Source of the DNA: Burkholderiaceae bacterium
Lineage (GTDB): Bacteria; Pseudomonadota; Gammaproteobacteria; Burkholderiales; Burkholderiaceae_C
Direction of reading: 5' to 3'
Assembly: GCA_016790515.1 (NCBI GenBank)
Contig: JAEUOY010000124.1
Location: 1 to 34,276 of the forward strand
Length of the DNA stretch: 34,276 nucleotides
A model generated the notes under the pieces. It ran no database searches. It was not told where the DNA came from and was given only the letters and a program-made list of their open reading frames with translations. Of the stretch, positions 25,904-34,136 are shown one piece after another. Made by a program: the position numbers and the translations under genes. The number at the start of each line of letters is the position of its first letter. Positions within the stretch are counted from its first letter, which is position 1.

Positions 25904-26104
25904 ATGCCTTTCTCGGTCGACGAACGCCGCCCGCTGCTGGCCACGCCCGGCATCGGCCCCGTTGTGGTGGCCCGGCCGGAACAAGCCGGTTCCGAGTCGC
26001 TGGCGGCATCGGCTGCAGCCGGCGCAGCACACGCGGTGCATGCGGTCGCGCAGGCCTTCGGCAGCGCCGCGTGGGGCAATCGGCGCGCGGCGCTGGAATG
26101 GGCC
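25904..26104 (+). pseudogene. Truncated helix-hairpin-helix protein
   Basis: Starts at ATG 25904 with AGGTGA just upstream (25892-25897). PFSVDERRPLLATPGIGPVV contains the helix-hairpin-helix GIG loop that contacts DNA backbone. After about 67 residues (NRRAALEWA) the likeness ends where the LysR remnant begins on the other strand. Small proteins of this kind follow other genes in Burkholderiales, and their role is unknown. The intact start and broken end point to a deletion or insertion breakpoint near 26105-26160. Confidence 0.45.
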
Positions 26105-26122
26105 CCGCATCCGGCCACCCAG

Positions 26123-26569
26123 GGTGCGCGCACCGACGGCGCGGCAGGCCGTCAGCGGTGGGCCGTGCGTCAGCAGGAACTGGCGCCAGGTCTGCGCCGC
26201 GGCCGACAGCGGCCGGTCGTGCCGGTGCAGCACGCACCCGTCCAGCCGCTTGGGCATCTCGGGCAGGTCAAGCACGACCAGGCGACCGGCCCCGAGCTCG
26301 ACCTGGATCGCACGGGCCGACATCAGCGACAGCCCCATCCCGGCCATCACCGCGTGCTTGACGGTCTCGTTGCCCTGCAGCTCGGCGGCCACCGGCGGGC
26401 GCCGGCGGCGCGCCTGCTTGTCGAAGTGCGCGACGGCGACCGCATCTTCCAGCGGCTTGATCTGCCTCGAGAAGGCCGGCTGCGTGACGTCCAGTGCCTC
26501 GGCGGCACGCAAGAAGCTGCCCAGCGACGCCGCCGCCTCGAAGCTGCGCCAGTGCCGGAGGCTGATGTC
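26123..26569 (-). pseudogene. LysR regulator remnant with a large in-frame internal deletion (CbbR-like)
   Basis: The reading frame begins DISLRHWRSFEAAASLGSFLRAA in meaning, continues through the helix-turn-helix (LDVTQPAFSRQIKPLED) and wing (HFDKQARR), then jumps straight to the end of the effector domain: GNETVKHAVMAGMGLSLMSA, LPEMPKRLDG and LSAAAQTWRQFLL. About 150 residues of the middle are missing without breaking the frame. The codon before the first aspartate is TAG, the stop of the neighbouring hydrolase remnant, so the start codon is also gone. Confidence 0.65.
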
Positions 26570-27140
26570 CTACGAGAAGCCGACCGGGAAGTGGTTGTGT
26601 TCGCGGTTCACGCGCAGCTCGGGCCGGAAATCGTGCCGGGCGACCAGGCGCGCGAACAGTTCACCGGCCTGCACCTGCATCTGCACCAGGTCGCGCTCGG
26701 CCTGGCTGATCCACAGCGGCAAGGGCGCGGCGTCGATGTGACCGACGATGCTGGCATCGCCCCAGGCACCGGTGTCGGCGCCGAAGCAGGCCTCGTTGCG
26801 CGGGTCGGGCGTGGCGATGCCGGAAGCCCCTCGCGCGCCAAGCCTTCGAGTCGTGCGTGATTGGGCCCGGACATCAAGGCCACGCCCGCTGACGCCCAGC
26901 CGTCGGGCAGGAACCGGCGCATCAGCGCCGCGGCGGCCACGTGCGCGGCGCCTGCCGATTCACCGGCCAGGACGGCGCGCCTCGGGTCGCCGCCGTGGGC
27001 CGCGGCCTCGGCCTGCAGCCAGGTCCACACGCGCGCCACGTCCTGCGGAGTGCCGGGCCAGCAGCTTTCGGGCGCCAGGCGGCAGTTCGGCAGCACGACG
27101 ACGAAGCCTTCGCGCGCGCCCCACCGGCCGCTCGGCGCCG
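26570..27140 (-). pseudogene. Alpha/beta hydrolase (acetyl-esterase type) remnant, frameshifted and 5'-truncated
   Basis: The 5' part reads EGFVVVLPNCRLAPE and then LAGESAGAAHVAAA, the GESAG nucleophile loop of hormone-sensitive-lipase-like esterases. Near 26824-26834 the frame shifts, and the protein continues in another frame as GIATPDPRNEACFGADTGAW, PLWISQAERDLVQMQ and NREHNHFPVGF, which hold the likely catalytic aspartate and histidine. It ends at TAG 26570-26572. The oxyanion-hole HGGG segment is missing at the 5' end, where the sequence gives way to transposase remnants near 27140-27180. It cannot make an active enzyme. Confidence 0.65.
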
Positions 27141-27177
27141 TCGCGCGGCTGTGCCGCCAGCAACGGGCATGGTAGTT

Positions 27178-27546
27178 TCAAACGCCCTCGGGGTCGACCT
27201 GTGACGGTCCTGCGGCGGTCCTGCGGCGATCCTGCGGCGGTCCGAAGTGCCTGGGGGTCAGGATCTTCTCGATCACCGGCCGCTCGAGGATGGCCACGAT
27301 GATCTTGAGCTCCCCGCTGCCACAGTTCGGGCAGTGCTGCATGTCGACGTCGAAGACGCGCTCGAGCAGCCGCGCCCAGCTGATCCGGTGCGATCGGCTC
27401 TGGTCCTGAACCGTCTCGGCCCCGCATTCGCTGGCAACTGCGGCTTCGGTGGCCTGCTCTTCCACGTCGGGCCCCTGCGGCACCACCAGCGCCCGCAGCC
27501 TGGCGTTCGGCGCCAGCACGCCGTCGTTCGCGCAGCGGGGGTCCGC
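27178..27546 (-). mobile_element. IS91-type transposase C-terminal remnant
   Basis: The frame gives VLAPNARLRALVVPQGP, then HRISWARLLERVFDVDMQHC, PNCGSGELKIIVAILE and RPVIEKIL. These are the closing segments of IS91-family (Y2, rolling-circle) transposases common in Burkholderiales, including the C-x2-C zinc-binding pair. The tyrosine catalytic domain is absent, and an in-frame TGA lies at 27547-27549. It is a dead fragment, with the coding tail altered by an 11-base tandem repeat at 27206-27243. Confidence 0.65.
27206..27243. repeat. 11-base tandem repeat inside the transposase tail
   Basis: GGTCCTGCGGC is repeated at 27206-27216 and 27217-27227, then as GATCCTGCGGC at 27228-27238, with a partial fourth copy to 27243. 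Eleven bases is not a multiple of three, so each added copy changes the reading frame. This is consistent with slippage in a gene no longer under selection. Confidence 0.8.
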
Positions 27547-27755
27547 TCAGTTCGAGCAGCGATTCATGTTGCAGCATCCCCCGCGCCGGTGTCGAGAGCC
27601 TGAAGACCTATCCGGACGCCACCCATGACACCGGAAAGCGGGCCATTTGCGGCGGGATTTCCGCTGGCGCGGGGTGGATCACAGGGGAACACTGCTCCCG
27701 AACGACAGCCGGCCTGCGCGACCGGCTTGGAGCCGACCAGCCGAGAAAGCACACG

Positions 27756-28379
27756 ATGAAGCCGGAGACGATCGCCAAAGCCAGGACGATGCTTTCCAGC
27801 GTCCTGCTCGACGGCCTGAGCTATCGCGAGGCCGTCGCCCCCTTCGGCGTGGGGCGATCGACGGTCGAGCGCTCGATCAAGAGCCTGGTGTTGGAAGTCG
27901 CCCGCGAGCGCGGCATACCCGAGCTGGACGAGGACGGACTGTCCTGCCTGCCGCGCTTGCGGCAGTTCCGGGAACCCGTCCTGCGCGCCGTCGCAGCGTA
28001 CACACCGGTCCATCCGCGCCGCAAGCGCCTCACCCTGCTGGACCCCGACGACATCGCTGCGGGTGCCAACCGCGTGCGCCTGCGCAGCGAGAACGCCAGC
28101 CGGGACGTCGCGCTCCTCTACCTGCTGTTCTGCACCGGCGCCAAGCCGATCGAGATCGCACGGCTCGAGGTGCGCGACTACCTGAACAGCGACGGATCGA
28201 TCCGTGAGCGCTCGAAGATGCGACCCGAGACAGCCGTCAACGGGCGAAGTCGACCGCTCTTCTTCACTTCGTCGCGAGCCTGCGCGGCGGTTGATGCCTA
28301 CCTGGTCGAGCGCCGTCGCCGAAAACTCGGCGTCGCGGTGCCTTCGCCCGGGTTCGACGCCTACAGGGGACTGGATCCT
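27756..28379 (+). pseudogene. Tyrosine-recombinase-like integrase, 3'-truncated
   Basis: The protein starts at ATG 27756. It has an N-terminal helix-turn-helix-like stretch (LLDGLSYREAVAPFGVGRST) and then a recombinase-like core with LLYLLFCTGAKPIEIARLEV. In tyrosine recombinases this box normally holds the first catalytic arginine (TGxR), but it is lysine here. Likeness ends at about FDAYRGLDPS, where the frame runs into the rhamnosidase gene read out of frame. The second box (HxxR) and the tyrosine are therefore missing. The frame stays open to 28601 but that part is meaningless. Whether the family is a true integrase is uncertain. Confidence 0.55.
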
Positions 28380-30504
28380 TCCAATCACCGCGTTGGGCGC
28401 GTACGAGGCCGAAGTCAATGGCCAGCGCGTAGGCGACGCGCGCCTGGCACCCGAGAACAGCGACTTCCACCAGCGGCTGTTGGTGCAGCAGTACGACGTG
28501 ACCCGTTTGCTCCGTGCGGGCGACAACGTGCTGGGGGCGCATGTGGCCGATGGCTTCTACGCCAGCGAGGCCATCGGTCGTGGCCGCTACCCCTTCGGTG
28601 AGGCGCCGCGCCGCCTGTGGGCACGGCTGGAGGTGCAGATGCCGGGTGGCGATCGACAGGTCGTCACCACCGACGGCCTGTGGCGTACCGCCGCCGGGCC
28701 CGTCACCTTCGCCGAGATCTACCACGGTGAGACGCACGACGCGCGGCTCGAATCGCCAGGCTGGTCCAAGCCCGGGTTCGACGACAGCGCGTGGGCCGAG
28801 GCCTGGTCCGCGCCCACGCCGTCGTGTGCGCTCCATCTGCAGGAGAGCCCTCCAATCCGCGCCGTGATGGCCTTGCCGCCGCGCCAAGTCACCCGGCTTC
28901 CCGATGGCGACCACGTCATCGATTTCGGCCAGAACTTCGCCGGCTGGTGTCGCATCCGCGTGCGCGGCATGGCGGGGCACACGATCACCCTGCGCTTCGC
29001 CGAGTTGCTGAACAGCGACGGCAGCGTGGACATGCGCAACCTGCGCGCCGCGCGCTGCACCGACCGCTACACGCTGCGCGGCGAAGGAGTCGAGACCTGG
29101 GAGCCGCGCTTCACGTACCACGGCTTCCGCTACGTGCAGGTGAGCGGCTGGCCGAGCGAGTTGCAGGCCGGTGACATCGAAGGCATCGTCGCCCACAGCG
29201 ATCTGCCCATCACCGGCCACCTCGAGAGCAGCCAAGCCATCGTGCAGGGGCTGTGGCACAACACCTTGTGGAGCCAGCGCAGCAACTTCTTCGGCCTGCC
29301 CACCGATTGCCCGCAACGTGACGAACGGCTGGGCTGGACGGGCGATGCGCAGATCTTCTGGCCCACTGCCGCCTTCAACATGGACGTGCGGGCCTTCACG
29401 CGCCGCTTCCTGGCCGATCTGCGTGCCAGCCAGCAGCCTGGCGGCGCCTACATGGACACCAACCCGCCGGCGCTTCCAGCGGCCGGCGCTCCGGGTTGGA
29501 GCGATGCCGGTGTGGTGCTGCCCTACACGGTCTGGCAGCACTACGGCGAGACCGAGCTGATCGACGAGCACTGGGCGTCGATGGAGCGCTGGATGGCGTG
29601 GATCGCAGAGCCGAACTCTGAAGGACTCTGGCGCCACCGGCGCGACGTCGACTTCGGCGACTGGCTGTCGCTGGACGCGAAGTCGCTGATGGACGAGACC
29701 ACGCCCAAGTTGTTGACGGCGACGGCCTGCTGGGCACGCATGCTCGGCATGATGGTCGACATGGCCCGCATCACCAAGCGCGACGCGGCCGCCGGGCACT
29801 ACGGAGCGTGGCATCGCAAGGTGCACGCCGCTTTCGTGCGCGAGTTCGTGCGTGACGACGGCCGCGTCGGCAACGACAGCCACACCGGCGCCATCCTTGC
29901 GCTCGCGTTCGGCCTGGTACCGGCGTCGCTGCGACAATCAGTTGCTGACCGGCTGGCAGGGAATGTGCGAGCTCGCGGCACGCTGCTGACCACCGGTTTC
30001 CTCGGCACACCCTTCAGCCTGGATGCGCTGGCCGAGCACGGCCATGCGGGGCTGGCCGTCGAGCTGCTGCTGCGCACCGAGTTTCCGAGCTGGGGCTACA
30101 TGGTCGCGCGCGGCGCCACGACGATCTGGGAGCGCTGGAACGGCGACGTGGGCGACGTCGCGATGAACTCCTACAACCACTACGCGCTGGGTGCCGTGAC
30201 GGCCTTCCTCTACCGGCGCATCGCCGGCATCGACGTTGGTGCGCCGGGCTTTTCCCAGATCGCCGTGCGACCGCTGCTTGACGCCCGACTCGGATCGGGC
30301 AGCGCATCGCTGCAGACGGCGCATGGCGAGATCGCCAGCGAATGGCAGGTGCGCGACGGCGGTGACGTGGACTACAGGCTCACGGTGCCGGCGGGATGCA
30401 TCGCCAGTGTCACCTTGCCGGGCGGCACGCCGCACACGCTGGGCCCAGGCACGCACCAGATGGTGCAGCGATCCGCCGACCTGAAGGACACGCGCCGTGG
30501 CTGA
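28204..30504 (+). CDS. Alpha-L-rhamnosidase (GH78), N-terminally truncated
   Basis: Glycoside hydrolase family 78 releases terminal L-rhamnose from glycans and glycosides. Likeness begins abruptly at ITALGAYEAEVNGQRVGD (28382), inside the N-terminal beta domain, so roughly the first 150 residues of a protein of about 900 are missing. The open frame reaches back to GTG 28204 through recombinase DNA read in another frame. The catalytic barrel is intact: DCPQRDERLGWTGD (near 29305-29345) holds the expected acid, and ATTIWERWNG with NSYNHYALGAV (near 30118-30195) the base region. No ribosome-binding site fits a start inside the gene. It may still be translated, but folding is doubtful. Confidence 0.8.
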   Translation: MSARRCDPRQPSTGEVDRSSSLRREPARRLMPTWSSAVAENSASRCLRPGSTPTGDWILPITALGAYEAEVNGQRVGDARLAPENSDFHQRLLVQQYDVTRLLRAGDNVLGAHVADGFYASEAIGRGRYPFGEAPRRLWARLEVQMPGGDRQVVTTDGLWRTAAGPVTFAEIYHGETHDARLESPGWSKPGFDDSAWAEAWSAPTPSCALHLQESPPIRAVMALPPRQVTRLPDGDHVIDFGQNFAGWCRIRVRGMAGHTITLRFAELLNSDGSVDMRNLRAARCTDRYTLRGEGVETWEPRFTYHGFRYVQVSGWPSELQAGDIEGIVAHSDLPITGHLESSQAIVQGLWHNTLWSQRSNFFGLPTDCPQRDERLGWTGDAQIFWPTAAFNMDVRAFTRRFLADLRASQQPGGAYMDTNPPALPAAGAPGWSDAGVVLPYTVWQHYGETELIDEHWASMERWMAWIAEPNSEGLWRHRRDVDFGDWLSLDAKSLMDETTPKLLTATACWARMLGMMVDMARITKRDAAAGHYGAWHRKVHAAFVREFVRDDGRVGNDSHTGAILALAFGLVPASLRQSVADRLAGNVRARGTLLTTGFLGTPFSLDALAEHGHAGLAVELLLRTEFPSWGYMVARGATTIWERWNGDVGDVAMNSYNHYALGAVTAFLYRRIAGIDVGAPGFSQIAVRPLLDARLGSGSASLQTAHGEIASEWQVRDGGDVDYRLTVPAGCIASVTLPGGTPHTLGPGTHQMVQRSADLKDTRRG
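28370..28382. other. Fusion junction: recombinase gene into rhamnosidase gene
   Basis: Recombinase likeness ends at GLDPS (through about 28379) and rhamnosidase likeness starts at ITALG (28382) in another frame. The breakpoint is therefore fixed to within about a dozen bases. No obvious direct repeat marks it. Confidence 0.6.
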
Positions 30505-30967
30505 ATGTCTTGACCGACGGCAGTGCGTCGGAGCCCCGCTGGCTGGCTTGGTCGATGCTGGTGCCAATGCCGCACCTGCTTGCGCGGCGCCCCTCTCGAT
30601 GGCCCGCGTGATCATCGACAACGACTTTGCGGGAGAGCCGGACGCCGCCCAGACCATCTTCAACGATTCCGACGTCCCCATTCGGCAGGTGTCATTCGAT
30701 GCCTCTGGCCAGTTCCCCTTCCCTGAAGCCGAGGTCTGTGTGCTTGGAGACGGCCCGTTGGTCACGTTCACGGCCCCGCTGCGGCCCTGCCCGCCGGAGC
30801 CGTCCTCCAGCCACGACCGCTTGACGCCGATGCCGCAGTTGCAGGCAGACGGCCGTGACGTCGAACGTCTCGGGACTCGCCCGCTGCAGGTGTACACACA
30901 GGTCGGCGCGCAGCCGACGTTCCGCGACATGCTGGCGAAGTTCCGCCGGGTCGGAGGCCTGCCGTGA
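30497..30967 (+). pseudogene. Nucleoside-hydrolase-like remnant with internal deletion
   Basis: The frame opens at GTG 30497 (AAGGACA upstream) overlapping the rhamnosidase stop, or at ATG 30599. ARVIIDNDFAGEPDA resembles the first strand and calcium-binding aspartates of nucleoside hydrolases. DGPLVTFTAPL with [23 protein letters not shown] resembles their C-terminal end. A protein of about 300 residues is expected, so the central part would be deleted. The stop overlaps the galT start (GTGA, 30964-30967). The family call is tentative because the likeness is short. Confidence 0.4.
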
Positions 30968-32043
30968 CCGGTGTCGATCTCCCCGCACACGCCTGGGAGC
31001 CGGGAAAGGCGCCATTCGACCCGTCCCGGCATCCGCACCGCAGGCTCAATCCGCTCAGCGGGCGATGGGTCCTGGTCTCACCCCAGCGCGCGCAGCGGCC
31101 GTGGCTGGGGCGCACCGAGCGTGCGACCACCGACGTGGCTCGGCCATCGTACGACCCGGGTTGCTATCTGTGTCCTGGCAATGTGCGCGCGCAGGGCGCA
31201 CGTAACCCTGCCTATGGCGGCGTGCACGTTTTCGCCAACGACTTCGCGGCGCTGCTGCCCGATACGCCGGCGCCCAAGTCGGACGACAACAGCCCACTTC
31301 AGATGCGCCAGGCGGCGGGGGAATGTCGCGTCATCTGCTTCTCGCCTGATCATGGCCGGAGTTGGCCCGAACTGTCGCAGCCGCAGCGTCGGGCGGCGGT
31401 GGAGACCTGGTGTTCGCAGACCAGAGAACTGGGCCAGCGCTGGGCCTGGGTCCAGGTGTTCGAGAACCAGGGCGAGCTCATGGGATGCTCGAGTCCGCAT
31501 CCGCACGGTCAGATCTGGGCGACCGATGCCTTGCCCGACGAGGCGGCGGTTGAAGACCGCAACCAGGCAGATTGGTACCGGCGCACCGGGCAGGTCCTTC
31601 TCGACGCCGTGCTGCAGCATGAACTGGCCACGGCTGAACGCGTCGTCTGGCGCAACGCCGACTGGGTCGTGGTGGTGCCCTGGTGGGCCGCCTGGCCCTT
31701 TGAGACCTTGGTGTTGCCCGTGCGCCCCTGGACGCGTCTGGACCTGCTGGACGAGGCGGCGCGAGACGCACTCGCCGAGGTGATGCGCGTCATCACGCGC
31801 TGTTACGACGCGCTCTTTCAATGCCCGTTCCCTTACTCCATGGGCTGGCATGGCGCGCCGTTCATTGCCGGCGTGGACGTGAGCCCTTGGCGGCTTCATG
31901 CGCATTTCTACCCGCCGCTGTTGCGTTCGGCAACGGTACGCAAGTTCATGGTCGGCTATGAAATGCTGGCGGAGACCCAGCGCGACCTGACACCTGAGGC
32001 TGCCGCTGCAGCACTGCGGGCAGCGCTGGCGGAGGTGGTTTGA
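30964..32043 (+). CDS. galT: Galactose-1-phosphate uridylyltransferase
   Basis: 359 residues. It transfers UMP from UDP-glucose to galactose 1-phosphate in the Leloir pathway. The catalytic H179-P-H181 lies in [12 protein letters not shown], and the metal-binding pair is CYLC near residue 64. [45 protein letters not shown] and the long C-terminal [20 protein letters not shown] block are nearly those of the Escherichia coli enzyme. It begins at GTG 30964 inside the preceding stop. Confidence 0.95.
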   Translation: MTGVDLPAHAWEPGKAPFDPSRHPHRRLNPLSGRWVLVSPQRAQRPWLGRTERATTDVARPSYDPGCYLCPGNVRAQGARNPAYGGVHVFANDFAALLPDTPAPKSDDNSPLQMRQAAGECRVICFSPDHGRSWPELSQPQRRAAVETWCSQTRELGQRWAWVQVFENQGELMGCSSPHPHGQIWATDALPDEAAVEDRNQADWYRRTGQVLLDAVLQHELATAERVVWRNADWVVVVPWWAAWPFETLVLPVRPWTRLDLLDEAARDALAEVMRVITRCYDALFQCPFPYSMGWHGAPFIAGVDVSPWRLHAHFYPPLLRSATVRKFMVGYEMLAETQRDLTPEAAAAALRAALAEVV

Positions 32044-32045
32044 CT

Positions 32046-33212
32046 GTGAATACCTTGTTCGATCGGGCGGATGCGCTGCTGCGCCGCACATTGGGGCGTT
32101 CCACCGATGGCCTGGCCTTTGCGCCAGGCCGGGTCAACCTGATTGGCGAGCACACCGACTACAACGGCGGCTTCGTGCTGCCCTGCGCCATCCAGCTCGG
32201 CACCGGCGTCGCCTGGGCAGCGCGCGACGACGACCTCGTGCGCGTGGTGCGATCGGACCCGCAGGAAGACGTGGCCGAGTTCCGGCTCTCGGACCGGCTG
32301 GGCGCCGGCCCCGGCACTGGACGCACAGGGGGGCCGCCCTGGTGGGCTTATGTGCAGGGCATGATGCTGGCAATGCGCCAGGCCCACGGTCTGTCGCTGG
32401 GCGGTCTGGACATTGCGCTGGCCGGCGACCTCCCCATGGGCGCAGGGCTTTCGTCGTCGGCGTCGTTGTGCGTGGCCGTGGGACAGGCTTGTGCGGCCTC
32501 GGCTGCGTTCGAGATGCCGCGAACACACCTGGCGCTGGCCGCGCAGCGCGCTGAGAACGACTTTGTCGGCTGCCGTTGCGGCAACATGGACCAGATGGCG
32601 TCCACGCATGGGCAAGCCGGCAAAGCCTTGCTGATCGACTGTCGCGCACTGTCGGTTCAGCCCATATCGATGCCACCCGGTCTGGCCATCCTTGTGGTGC
32701 ACAGCGGAGTCGAGCGGGGCTTGGTGGACAGTGCCTACAACGAGCGTCGCGCGTCGTGTGACCGTGCGGCAGCCTTGCTCGGCCTGGGCAGCCTGCGGGA
32801 CGCGACCACCGACCTGCTGGCCGATCCGCGCCTGGACGCCCTGGCCCTTCAGCGGGCGCGACATGTGGTCACCGAGAACGAGCGCGTCCTGGCAGCGGCC
32901 CAGGCGCTGCAGACAGGCGACTTGCGCACCTTGCGCGAATGCATGGCAGCGTCGCATCGCTCGATGCGCGACGATTTCGCCATCACCGTGTCGGCCGTGG
33001 ACCGCTTGGCGGACCTGATGCACACCGCCATCGGCGCGGAAGGCGGTGCGCGCATGACCGGGGGCGGCTTCGGCGGCTGCGTCGTGGGGCTCGTGCCGGA
33101 GGACCGCCTCAACGCGCTGGATCAGGCCGTTGCAGCAGGCTACCGCGACCCGCACGGAAGCCCGCCCAGGCGCTGGCGTCTGCGTGCTTCGACGGGTGTC
33201 AGCCTTGGCTGA
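32046..33212 (+). CDS. galK: Galactokinase
   Basis: 388 residues of the GHMP kinase family. It phosphorylates galactose to galactose 1-phosphate for GalT. The signature is GRVNLIGEHTDYNGG (28-42), the nucleotide loop is PMGAGLSSSAS, and the catalytic aspartate is D182 in CGNMDQ. GTG 32046 is preferred because GGAGGT at 32031-32036 sits nine bases before it. TTG 32040, overlapping the galT stop, is too close to that site but may also be used. Confidence 0.93.
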   Translation: MNTLFDRADALLRRTLGRSTDGLAFAPGRVNLIGEHTDYNGGFVLPCAIQLGTGVAWAARDDDLVRVVRSDPQEDVAEFRLSDRLGAGPGTGRTGGPPWWAYVQGMMLAMRQAHGLSLGGLDIALAGDLPMGAGLSSSASLCVAVGQACAASAAFEMPRTHLALAAQRAENDFVGCRCGNMDQMASTHGQAGKALLIDCRALSVQPISMPPGLAILVVHSGVERGLVDSAYNERRASCDRAAALLGLGSLRDATTDLLADPRLDALALQRARHVVTENERVLAAAQALQTGDLRTLRECMAASHRSMRDDFAITVSAVDRLADLMHTAIGAEGGARMTGGGFGGCVVGLVPEDRLNALDQAVAAGYRDPHGSPPRRWRLRASTGVSLG

Positions 33213-34119
33213 GTCGGTGCCCGCGTGGCAGCCGGTTGTGTTTCAGGGTTGGCCGGCCTGGCGGTACACGGCGGGCAGCGTGACGCTGCACGCCGTGCCG
33301 GTCATCGGCGGGCGTCTGATGGGCATGGCTTGGCAGGGACACGAACTGTGCTTCATTCACCCCGCGTTGGCTGGCCGCATGCCAGACATCGACGACCCTG
33401 AGGCCTGGGCGCAGTGTTGTGAGGGCTGGCACTTCCCGCTCTGGGGTGGTGGCAAGACATGGATCGCGCCACAGTCGGGGTGGCCGTGCGACGAGCCATG
33501 GCGGGACCTGGACAGCGGCTGCTGGCAAGCCAGCGTGTCTGGTTTCAGGGGCGACATCCTGCAGATGGTCAGCCCGGTCTGCCGCCAGTCTGGGCTGCAG
33601 GTGCGGCGCAGCATCCAGCCCGGCCCGGGTGACGGCACCTGGACCATCGAGCACCAGGTCATGAACTGGGGCAACAAACCCTTCACCTTGGGCCTGTGGG
33701 ATGTGCTGATGCTGCGCCGGCCTGGAACAGTGATCGCCCGATTGACGGCGCCGAACACCTTGGAAGCCACCGAAGGCCAGCCACCCCTGGCCTGGCTGGC
33801 CGAACAAGACGCGATGCACTTGGATGGCGTCGGTTTGGCTCTGCATTGTCGCGATGCTGCGGAATGGAAAGTCGGACTGTCTGCCTCACCTGCGGCGCTG
33901 CAGGTCGAGTTGGCTGCAGGCAGCACGCCTCTGCGCTATGTGCGGACCTTGTCGCCGGAGTCCGGTGCGCGCTACGCACACGGTCATCCATTGGAGGTGT
34001 TCAATGCGCCCGTGCTGCCGTACTTCGAAGTGGAGAGCCACTCGCCGCTGCGCTGCCTGTCCCCTGGACAGTCGCTGATCTGGCGGGTTGAGGAGTCACT
34101 TCGGTGCGATCGCATGTGA
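33196..34119 (+). CDS. Galactose-mutarotase-like fold protein (DUF4380-like)
   Basis: About 307 residues. Position after galK suggests an aldose 1-epimerase, but the sequence is not typical GalM. WHFPLWGGGKTWIAPQSGWP and LEVFNAPVLPYFEVESHSPL followed by LSPGQSLIWRVEE resemble DUF4380 proteins, which share the beta-sandwich fold. The two histidines of classical GalM are not evident, and a glutamate in YFEVES could serve as the base. The start is uncertain: GTG 33196 overlaps galK by 17 bases, and GTG 33217 is an alternative. Neither has a good ribosome-binding site. Confidence 0.65.
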   Translation: MSALAESVPAWQPVVFQGWPAWRYTAGSVTLHAVPVIGGRLMGMAWQGHELCFIHPALAGRMPDIDDPEAWAQCCEGWHFPLWGGGKTWIAPQSGWPCDEPWRDLDSGCWQASVSGFRGDILQMVSPVCRQSGLQVRRSIQPGPGDGTWTIEHQVMNWGNKPFTLGLWDVLMLRRPGTVIARLTAPNTLEATEGQPPLAWLAEQDAMHLDGVGLALHCRDAAEWKVGLSASPAALQVELAAGSTPLRYVRTLSPESGARYAHGHPLEVFNAPVLPYFEVESHSPLRCLSPGQSLIWRVEESLRCDRM

Positions 34120-34136
34120 GAGGTGTGGCATTCGCC

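Noticed and set aside
28264-29937. 557-residue minus-strand frame opposite the rhamnosidase
   Set aside because: Low-complexity antisense frame with no motif; the plus-strand GH78 protein explains the region.
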